Assembly (NCBI GenBank): GCA_910591455.2
Contig: OU342809.1
Location: forward strand, 10,867,815 to 10,931,814
DNA length: 64,000 nt
DNA from: Pholis gunnellus
Taxonomy: Eukaryota; Chordata; Actinopteri; Perciformes; Pholidae
Direction of reading: 5' to 3'
Positions 55,446-64,000 of the stretch are shown here, in pieces. Positions within the stretch are counted from its first letter, which is position 1. Every line of letters starts with the position of its first letter. The position numbers and the translations under genes were made by a program. The notes beneath the pieces are model-generated. The model saw only the letters and a list, made by a program, of their open reading frames with translations, was not told the DNA's origin and did not search any database.

Positions 55446-56285
55446 GGGACAGCGCAAATTCAAATTTGTGTCACTTCTTCACCACAAACAGAAGGGGGCA
55501 CTGCCGCAACACATACAACTATATCTATGGGACATTAAGGGTAATAGTTGTTGTACCTTCCACTCTAATACCATTTCATTTGTTTGAGGAATTTTGTTCT
55601 GCTCGTATGAAAGAGCTTACACAAAGATACAACTGACTGCGGTTTGAGACAGTACATTGTGTTTCTTCTTTTTCATTTGTATATTATTGAACGATTAATC
55701 GATTATTTCATTAGTCATTGACAGGAAATAAATGACCAACTATGTTGGTAGTCATTTACGTAATCAAGCGCAAATGGTTTTGCAAATGGCTTTGCTGGTC
55801 AGCTAAATGTGAGGATGTGCTACTATTCTCTATTTTATATCACTGAATATTAAATAGGCTATTCGTGTTTTGGACAAAAATTACATTTTGAAGATGTCAC
55901 AACAGGATTTTGTAAGTTGTTTTGACTATTTCCTACTATTCCTGACATTCTACATTCTTAACAATCTGTAGTCTAATCAATTAATAGATTAAAAAAATAG
56001 CTATTAGACAGGGAAAATAATCATTACTGGCATTTCTTCGGAGGCCAATACTGATAAGAAAACTTAAATTATATTGTTTTCTCATGGATAGCTTCTTGTT
56101 TGTGGCGCTAAACAGACAAATAGCTTCAATAAGTCAACACACAGAGGTGAAGGTTTCACATAAATTCAAAGGCAGAGCAAATGCGATGCTCCTCTTGAGA
56201 GAAATGGGTAAAATTATATAACTTCAACTCAAGAAAGGGAATTATGCACTGAGGGCAAGAATCCACATTTCTTTCAATAAATGTA
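55446..56285. other. Intergenic between pias1 promoter and skor1 3' end
   Basis: About 840 bp of AT-rich sequence. Fragments such as 'cgattaatcgattatttcat' (55690-55710) and 'caattaatagatt' (55978-55990) resemble the same fish repeat as at 44.8 kb, but are too short to delimit. No coding exon seen. Confidence 0.4.
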
Positions 56286-56885
56286 TTTATTTATTAGAGA
56301 TGAAAACAAATATTAGGCTACATGAACAAATAGGTTACTCTTAATAGTATGTCGCTATACTTTCAATGTTGCGAGTCACCTAATTCAGCATACTAACTCC
56401 AATGTTTTGAGAGACAAATAGGCATTGTTTGACCGCTACAAATAATGATATTGTAGGACTCGATGCACACGGTTTTTATGGTAATTAATTTGTTTAAAGT
56501 GCATTACATCCAAAGGAAGCTATTGGTCTGCAAAGATGAACACAGCAAAAGAAGTAGGCTAATTCACAATACTGAGAGGATAAGGATCAATGAATTGGCT
56601 TGTCAAAGCTGCGATTATTGACAAAAAAACAACGAAAAAACAACCTATAACTATTACAAGATACATACATTGTCATTGCACTTTGCCACAAATAATAAAT
56701 ATCATCAATGGTATAATTTCAGGAAAACAAATGCAAGATGGTGACATAAATAGTGAGGATGGAGATACATGTTATAATATCACAAGTCTTCTTTTAACTT
56801 GATTCCTCGGAAGTTTTCCATGGTTTGACAGGAACTGTATATGTGTCCTTTGTTTCCTTCTAATATAAATGTGCTATAATCTGAT
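56286..56885 (-). other. skor1: skor1 3' untranslated region with tandem poly(A) signals
   Basis: Downstream of the TGA at 56888-56886. Two overlapping AATAAA hexamers on the minus strand lie at 56295-56290 and 56291-56286, giving a 3' UTR of about 0.6 kb. No other feature seen. The end is inferred from the signal. Confidence 0.5.
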
Positions 56886-58798
56886 TCAGGGCGGTAGCAG
56901 AGGAGATTTGAAGGAGCAGGATCCGCTGCAGTGGCGAGGAGTCAACATCTTACACGAAAAATGGTGTAAAGCGTCGTGAGCTTCTATGAAGAAGGAGATA
57001 AAACAATCAATAGTGTACGTGCGCGTGATGGTAATTCGGTCTATATGGGAAAGCATATTAAGCTACAACACACAATTGATGTATTTGAATTAGGCATGTT
57101 GAGTCAGTTACACAATAATAGGATCAATTGATTGAAGTTCATGCTCCAAAAATGTTTGGATCGTCGAGTCTGACAGGTAATTGTTTGTCTATGACCCTCT
57201 GGCTTCAGAAATGTAATCTGCCAAACTGGCTGCTATTCCACCGATTTTACAATTACTTTTTAACTTCTGTTGAACAACACAAATTCTCTTTCTTGGTCCA
57301 ACTCGCTGCATAAAGCGTCCAGAGACTGGATAATGGTGGTAGATGCACACTGAGCCTAGGTAATCAATTTAAATCTCGGAAAGAAATGTTATCTTTATTT
57401 GAAATGTCCATTACGTTATAGGTTCATGTCTGTATTTAATATGATAATGTCTGTCTTTATTTAATATGAGGAACTTAACACAGTGATCACAGGTCTAATG
57501 TGGAAAAATGAGCAGTGTTTTCCACATGAAAATTCGCGTGAATTTAACGGACTTTGCGTATCACAACAGTAAATTATATCCTACAGACAACCCACGCAAA
57601 TCCAGTACACACAGAGCATTTCGAGCATGTAGTCTGTCATCAATCACGTCGGTAAACATGCCACAGTAAATCTGTGAATCCACGCTGCTGTATCCGCTCC
57701 CTCTGCTTTATTTCTCTCACCTCTGACGATGTGAAGCTGCTGAACCATCTCCTCTCTGTAGGAAAGTTCCCTTTTCATTTGATCCTGAAAATTATCTGTG
57801 AAACAAATGGCAGATTTGAATCAGTAATCCAATACCACAACCATTTCACACACACATAGGTGTTAATTTAGCTACTGTAAATACTTTATACTAATTTATA
57901 CAAATGTTGTTCTGACATTTGTCATAAATAGTCTATTCATATGAAAATAAAAACACACCTTAAAAATAATAGAAATAATCACAAGGAGTATGAGGTTAGT
58001 TGGATGAAGTCCTCCAGATAGATTCTTGCTTATAACAGATTCATAAAATTGATAACACTTAAGGAGGTCCATTCCGAGATTCGCCAGCCTCTAGAGGGCG
58101 CTGTTCTCCAGATAACGCGAGAAACCAGGTACCGACCTCATCGAGAGGGCTATAATTAAAGCAAACGTCATGTGTGGACATACTAGCATTTATGTTTTAT
58201 AATGAAGATAAGAAATTATCATTTTTAAAGATAATTCAGTTTAGAATAATTTAAATTAAAAAATATTCAAACTCATTGCTCGGTGTCAGAATGTTTTGTA
58301 ACAAATACAACAATGAGAGTTTAAATTATAAAGTGTAAATGGAAAAACAGTTTGTAAAAGAAGTTCTACTCTAATCTATTTTTTAAAATAAAAATCTAAA
58401 TATTACCAAGACCAGTTGAGACATGTGTGCTGAAGTTGTAATCAACATGCTTTTTGTTAAGTATTTTAATTGTATCTTGTTTGTGACTTGATCCTATACA
58501 ACCCACCTTGTTGACAATTAAGAGTATAAAAGAGAATAAATGTAGAACGGAGGTATTTGCACTCTGTCTAACGCAACAGATTAAAACAGTTGTCTTGTCA
58601 CTAGATTATGATTTGTGTCTTAATCAAACTCCAATTGCTGGATCCAAATACTACAATGAATGCATAAAGATAATGAAAGTAAGACTATTTGAATATGCAT
58701 GTTAAATCCACCATACAGCTTTAAATTAGGCATCATTAGGAACTGGTATCCTATTTGTTAGAATATGATGAAATGATAATATCTAAAACCCCAAAATC

Positions 58799-58845
<47 letters not shown>

Positions 58846-61800
58846 TCGAGTATGAGATGAATTTGTAGAGAACCAAATGTACTTTGATTTTCTGAATTCA
58901 TAAGACAGTCTCCTTACTTTGACATATGTGATGTTGCACAAAGACAAAATAAGTATAATTTCAGGTCATGTTTGAAATATTTTTGCTGGTAAAATGATGA
59001 GTATCCCATATGATGTTTAGGTGTATATGTTTAAACCCAAAGATGATGAAGACTTATCTGCATTACACGGGCTGGTCGAGTAACGTAAACACTTTGAGAA
59101 ATACTTTTTAAGACCTTTGTACAACAGAGTCTTTTTTGCAGATTTTGCACAAATAAATGAAATTGTACAAACTACTATCTTTTGGAAGTACGGCTGATTT
59201 TTGTCCCACTGTTCTGATTGACCAGTTCTGTGCATCGCATCCATTCTCCATTTTAATGAGATTCTCAAATAGCTTTCTAGATAAACGGAATGTGAAAAGA
59301 GTTGAGTGGGTGAGACGTTTTCAAGCATTTTGGAGAGAAGGTGTTTAGGAGTTACTGTCAATAAAAAATACTGGAGCAGTCAGAATGTGAGTGTTTCGTC
59401 CTGCAATTCACCTGAGATTCATATGAAGCCCTCTTGCTGCTTCTCCTGGATGTGGATACAATTCTATTTGATCTCTACAGCACCGGTGTTGAGTTGTTAT
59501 GTATACAAATGCAGATATTCTGAAAGTATGCATTGCACACAGAATTATGTTGTCACACTTTTCATTGTGTTGTCATTCAAAGCAGCTTATTATCAATCCT
59601 GATATTTAAATTTAGTTACTTTTATTCTCAACTTGTTTTTTCATATTAACCTTCCTTTTTTAATTTTCTGTATGTCGATATCCATATAAAACAAGTTTTA
59701 TAACCATGTTTCTGTTGTTGAAATTGAGTCCCAAAATATCTGCACTTTCTTCAACTATTTTCTGAAGATGCATGGATGTTTTTGGACTGAAGGTTAATAA
59801 TTGCTGCATGAAATAATCCTCTCAAATCATTGTTAAAGTTTTTTTTTAAAGCACCTCTTTCCAGGGTAGTGTGTCCCTTAACCACTTAGCATTTTTGGAA
59901 GAACGGTGCCCTTTAAAAGATTGTTTTGCTCTGCAGAGAGGAGCACCTGCATGCTACTGATGAGGTGAATTTGGTCAAGGCATGGCAGGGGTTCATGTTT
60001 TGGCCTGACTCACAAACATGATAGGCGAGCAACACTTAACATTCACCAGAGGGACTTTTGAGCCTCTGTCTGTTAAATCACTGCTGTGGTGATAAAAGCC
60101 CAAATAGTGGAAAAGCACGGTTGCAGAATTTAGCTTACCTTTCAAGTTTTGAAATTCACGTTCCAGCTTTTTCCTCAGCTCAACTTGCTCTAACAGCTGC
60201 TTCTGTAGTTCCTCTAAAAAGCAGACAAAAATAGAGGACGTTGGAGGAGGAGAATAGGGTACAGCAGGATTCCTTCTAGGACAGTTTTCTATTTTTAATG
60301 ACAGTGATGAGGACACCATCATCATTTACATCGACTATTCAGAGCAGGTCTACCTGGGCCTGCAGTAAAACAATTAAAAAACATCGCCTTTTATGTTTTT
60401 GGGGACGAATGCCAAATAATCTGCCTCAAGGCAAAACAGAGAAAGAAAACAATTCTGTAAATATACGTGTTTCTTTTTAGATAATAATAATAGCAAAATC
60501 AATGTTCATAATTATATTAATAATGTTATTTTTATTTTTTATTTTTAAAGAAGCTTGTTATCTGTCAATCATTATATCTAACGGTAAGACATCGTCTTAC
60601 CTTTTGCCAGACTTTCTATGGCACTTTGTGATGGCCGAGCTCTGGCTGGCGGGTCCTCGCCTGAATACACAGAAAATAAATGATATTCCTCTATGTGGAA
60701 AAAGTAGACCCAGAGCCTATTTCTTGAAACTTACTCATAACAGAGAAAATCCAACTCGCTGATCTCGGTGTAACTTACCCTCATCCGGCTCTTGCTGGTT
60801 CTCATCACTGCTTTGTTCATTACAAGATTTCGTTTCGATCTCCTCCACTGTGGAAGACGGCTCTTCTTTACTTGCACTCTCATCTTAAGAAAAAATAAAT
60901 CGATGTAATTTTAACCTCTCTCTTTCTTTCTTCTTTTTTTTATTATTTTTTATTATTTTTTTTTTACAGCAAAATGTTTTTACAAAAACAGAAAAAAAGT
61001 CTAACCATTTGTTGTAAGTACTCCAGTCTTGTAATTCGCAGGTCTGAATTGATAGGGACTGCTCCTTTGTTGCAGCTCACCCCTCTCCGGTGTGTACACC
61101 TAAAGAAGACAGAATCACCACTTCTTTGAACTCTTAAAATTGCAAGAGGTTTGGCAAAAATAATTAGAATTAATCAAAAAATAATAATTAAAAATATACT
61201 CTAAGTTGCAGTATGTATATTTTTATTTAAAGGATTGATTTATGTTTTTTTTATTTTCTAAATGCTGAGGACATGCTGTTTGTTGCTGCTGTTACACTGT
61301 TTTAACATAAATTTCACATTTCCCCACAAGAGCACAAATATATCCGTTTAAAAACACACACACAACCAAGAAAAGAAACCCATTTGCAGACAACTTTAGA
61401 GAGATAATACAGCTTATTATAGCCATGTTTCATTTATAAGTCACTCACTTCAGTAAAAGACGCAGCTATGTGGGTCTCTGACGACTGTTTGTTTTGCAGT
61501 TCTCTGTCAGAGGACTGGGCCACGTGGAGGCTCATTTTCTGGGAATCAACCAGACTGCTCTCCTGCAGGCTCTTGGAGTCTGAGCTGTTTGATGAAACGC
61601 TGTGGGCCAAGCTTGGGGGAGTCCGAGGACACACCGAGGACAGAGGCCGGGAGTCCTCCTCCTCCTCTGGTGTTTTATTTGTCTCCACGTCCACGTCCGG
61701 CTCGCCCTCGCTGTCCACGCAGGGGGACATGGACCGGTAGCTCGAGCTCTCACTCAAAAAATCCGGCGATAAATAGCCGGTGCGACACCCGTTGTAAGCG

Positions 61801-63173
61801 CCCCTGTTGCCGTACAGCTTGGCGATGCTGTCGGCGTCTTTAATAACGGGTCTGAACGCGGAGACGTAGCTGATTTTCCGGGGCGCCAGGGTCATCCCCT
61901 CCAGCGGCCTCGCCTCGTCCCCCGACTTGTCGTCTTCGTTACGCGTCGACTGAGTGCTGGAGCACCGGTCGTTGTCAACCATGCTGTCTTTTGACGTGTT
62001 GGTGCTCCGGTCGCTGTGCTCGGATATGTCCATGTCAGTCTGTCTCGGAGGACACAGCAGCTCCGGTGGAGGTTTGTGCTGAGTCTGCGGGTACGGAGGC
62101 ATGGGCAGCGCGCCAGCCGCGGGCCAGAACATGGGGAAGGGGTGATAGGCGCTGTCCTTGGTACCGGGCCACAGGACACCCGGGAGGCCCGCTTTGCTTT
62201 GCTCTCCCAGCACGCTGTCGTCTTTCTTCTGGCACAGGCCGAACGCTGGAAACCCGTACGGATGAGGGAAGAGCGGCGGTGGGATCTTTTGCAGCATCCC
62301 GAAGCCTTTACTGGGCACGGGGATGACTGGGTAGCTGCGTGTGCTCGTCATGCCACCCCGGTTGTCCTCGCAGCTGAGGATCTTTGCAGGTATATCAGGT
62401 GAGTCTCGGGGACGGTTGTGTCCATGTGATTTAAAGGAAGAACCGGACTCTGACCCGCCGCCTGGCAGCGTCCTCTTGCGACTGCCCCCATTGAACATGG
62501 CCTTCACGTCTTCCCATGCGTGTAGTATATCTGTCTGCCCCCCTTTATCTGATAGTTTGAGATGCCTCCTCCAAGAATTAAAATTAGCTGCGTCTGGCTG
62601 AGTGTACTTGGACTCTGGCGTGCGATGCGAATGAAATATGAATTTATTTGGAGAAAAATACATGTTGCAATAGGAGCACTTGATGCACTTGGCCCTGGAG
62701 CTGTTGTATCTGGCCGGGATGAAGTTGCCCCGACTCCCCCAGGCGCATTCGTGGGAAACATCAAAAGCAAAATTTTCTGGAAGTTTAGGCGGCGCATGAG
62801 CTCCTAGGAATGACTTGCATAGTCTCTCGGCCTCGCGCTTAGTGATCATCCCGCAGCGCCTGGAGGAGATTGGCATTGCACCGGCTCTCCGCAGGATCTC
62901 CAGCTGGACAGGAGTGCACTGGACGCAGGTGATACCCAGCGCCACACGCCGGTTGTGTATCTCGTTATAGCTGTAAGTCTTCAACAGCGTGTTAGATATC
63001 TGTGCAAGGCAAAGTCTCTCCTGGCCATCTATCACCAAAGACACTATCGGTATTCCGTATAGCACCGTCGCCCCGACCTGGTTGGGCTTCAGGTTCTTGT
63101 TCGGGTAGGAAAGTTCTTGCTTGGAGCTTGGTGAAGAGCTGGAGTCTCGTCCCGCAGGTATGGAGTCCATCAT
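56886..63173 (-). CDS. skor1: SKOR1 (Ski/Sno-family transcriptional co-repressor), about 743 aa
   Basis: Nuclear co-repressor of the SKI/SNO family, neuronal in vertebrates, acting with LBX1 and the SMAD/BMP pathway (family knowledge). Coding exons, read leftward: 63173-61449 (coding part of exon 2), 61099-61006, 60883-60779, 60660-60601, 60213-60139, 57795-57721, 56983-56886, all GT-AG and phase-consistent. The Ski/Sno/Dac domain is about residues 33-135 (IPIVSLVIDGQERLCLAQIS). The SMAD4-binding SAND-like domain is about 145-240, with the Cys/His set ECAWGS, CIKCSYC and HSHR. A Pro/Ser-rich middle is followed by an acidic tract and a C-terminal coiled coil (about 655-711), then a Cys-rich tail ending FKSPLLPP. 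Human SKOR1 has 965 aa; most of the difference is its Gly/Ala-rich insertions. I chose the MMDS start because it aligns with the human N-terminal block and lies just after a splice acceptor. One expected exon at 57.3 kb is degenerate (separate entry). Paralog a or b is undecided. Confidence 0.94.
57257..57325 (-). pseudogene. skor1: Degenerate skor1 coiled-coil exon
   Basis: The minus strand encodes DALCSELDQER in one frame and QQKLK in another. These are the two ends of the exon that in human SKOR1 reads (D)TLCNELDQER...QQKLK. Between them 14 nt stand where 18 are expected, so the frame shifts. The base pair AG that should precede the Asp codon is missing: the sequence reads tctctgGAC where tctctgcag|AC would be expected. 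The nearest upstream AG gives the 69-nt exon listed, which stays in phase overall but replaces about 17 residues with an unrelated frame. Because the flanking exons are both phase 1, skipping is equally possible. The homology is clear; expression is unknown. Confidence 0.75.
58088..58101 (+). promoter_or_regulatory. CTCF-like motif in skor1 intron (13/14)
   Basis: CCTCTAGAGGGCGC matches the CTCF core CCASYAGRKGGCRS at 13 of 14 positions, on the plus strand. It is GC-rich in an AT-rich intron. Binding is inferred. Confidence 0.4.
58798..58845. repeat. (TAG)n trinucleotide microsatellite
   Basis: About 15 uninterrupted TAG/GTA units inside the large skor1 intron. No coding role. Confidence 0.95.
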
Positions 63174-63187
63174 TGGAGGCCTGGAAG

Positions 63188-63655
63188 CTGCAGAGACGAC
63201 GTTCGTCATTAATATGTGAGATTTGGCCATATCATAATAGCCTTAAGTTAATTAAGCTTTATAAAAAAAACATTAATGGAGCTTTTTAGCTAAACATGGC
63301 AACAGAAAGGACAGACAGGCCTTTACCTTGAGAATATTGCATGAACTCGATTTGTTTTTTAATTTATGGACCAATATAAGAATAAAAAAGCTCGTTATTA
63401 AGCAATATGTCTGTGACTTGTTGATGGGCAAATTACATGTTCCCTGCACTTAAATCTCCACTTACTTTAATTATTTATATTTGCCTGCAACTTTCGCCTT
63501 TTTTATGGTCAACAGCAGGTTTAAATTCTGAATAATTGCACGTTATAATTTCAACAGACTGAGCGTGAACACTTGTTTTGTTAGCTAATAGATGCATTAA
63601 AGTCATGACACAAACACAGACTGTGCTACCTTCGAAATCAGTTCCCCAAACTCAC
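63188..63655 (-). other. skor1: skor1 intron 1
   Basis: Bounded on the minus strand by the donor AAAG|GTGAGT at 63656/63655 and an acceptor at ctgcag (AG at 63189-63188), with a second possible AG at 63182-63181. AT-rich. No coding capacity beyond a short in-frame extension of exon 2. Confidence 0.6.
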
Positions 63656-64000
63656 CTTTAATGTCCGCGCAGCTCCCCTCCGTCGTGAATTAGAAAGCTG
63701 TGATCAGGTGAAAGTCGGATGCGATGAGAAGTCTGTGTTGGAGGACGTAAAATATGTTTGCTTGAGGAGTGGGACGCAGTTGTCCGTGCAACACCGCCTC
63801 CCTCCTGCTCAATGTCCTCCCCTCACTCTGCTCCGATGTGGGTGTGTGCGGAGGGTTTGTGTTGCGCGAGCAGCAGCAGTGTCCACATGGCATACAGACT
63901 GTAGTACAGCCCCCTCCACGACACACACAGCAATCAAGTGACGGCGAAACTTATGGCGAGGCACTCCCACTCACACAGACTAGTCTGCATTAACTATGGA
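63656..64000 (-). promoter_or_regulatory. skor1: skor1 non-coding first exon and promoter region
   Basis: A consensus donor (TAAAG|GTGAGT) ends an upstream exon at 63656. No ATG in this exon runs in frame into exon 2: the longest open frame closes with a TAA about 30 bases before the donor. It therefore reads as 5' UTR. The region is richer in CG than its flanks, as expected for a developmental-gene promoter. The 5' limit of the exon is unknown. Confidence 0.55.

Larger units (their letters stand above)
57326..60138. other. skor1 introns either side of the 57,795-57,721 exon
   Basis: Contains the largest skor1 intron (57796-60138). Inside are a CTCF-like motif at 58.09 kb and a (TAG)n microsatellite at 58.8 kb. 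The rest is AT-rich with no repeat or RNA gene I recognise. Confidence 0.5.

Noticed and set aside
61468..62807. Several plus-strand open frames inside skor1 exon 2
   Set aside because: Antisense shadows of a GC-rich coding exon; no homology.
61434..63230. Upstream in-frame ATG at 63,230 as the skor1 start
   Set aside because: It lies on the intron side of a good splice acceptor at 63,188 and the extra 19 residues do not resemble SKOR1; MMDS at 63,173 aligns with the human N-terminal block.

Overview
The window is vertebrate nuclear DNA, most likely from a percomorph-type ray-finned fish. Three intron-rich genes occupy the right third, all on the minus strand, and each can be rebuilt exon by exon with GT-AG junctions in consistent phase. 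The compact introns, very long (CA)n arrays and several interspersed repeats I recognise as common in teleosts support a bony fish. Species and paralog (a/b) cannot be settled from the sequence alone.

Layout, left to right. Bases 1 to about 40,035 form a gene desert. I found no exon chain, no tRNA and no recognisable protein in it. It holds simple repeats, fragments of several teleost interspersed repeats, one tRNA-derived SINE at 32.9 kb, several CTCF-like motifs, and AT-rich non-repetitive tracts that look like conserved non-coding elements but are unproven. From 45,741 down to 40,439 is morf4l1 (MRG15; 12 coding exons, 323 aa). From 55,405 down to 48,639 is pias1 (14 coding exons, 659 aa), with a 369-bp MITE bounded by perfect 35-bp inverted repeats in its penultimate large intron. 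From 63,173 down to 56,886 is skor1 (7 intact coding exons, about 743 aa), with a non-coding first exon near 63.66 kb and its promoter at the right edge.

All three products are nuclear chromatin or transcription regulators. SKOR1 is a Ski/Sno-family neural co-repressor, PIAS1 a SUMO E3 ligase and transcriptional co-regulator, and MORF4L1 a chromodomain subunit of histone acetyltransferase and deacetylase complexes. The skor1 to pias1 order and orientation matches human 15q23. The morf4l1 neighbour does not, since human MORF4L1 lies at 15q25, so a fish or mammal rearrangement is likely.

The most striking observation is in skor1. The exon that should encode the distal coiled coil (57,257-57,325) has lost its normal splice acceptor and carries an internal frame shift. 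The exons on either side are both phase 1, so skipping it keeps the essential C-terminus in frame.
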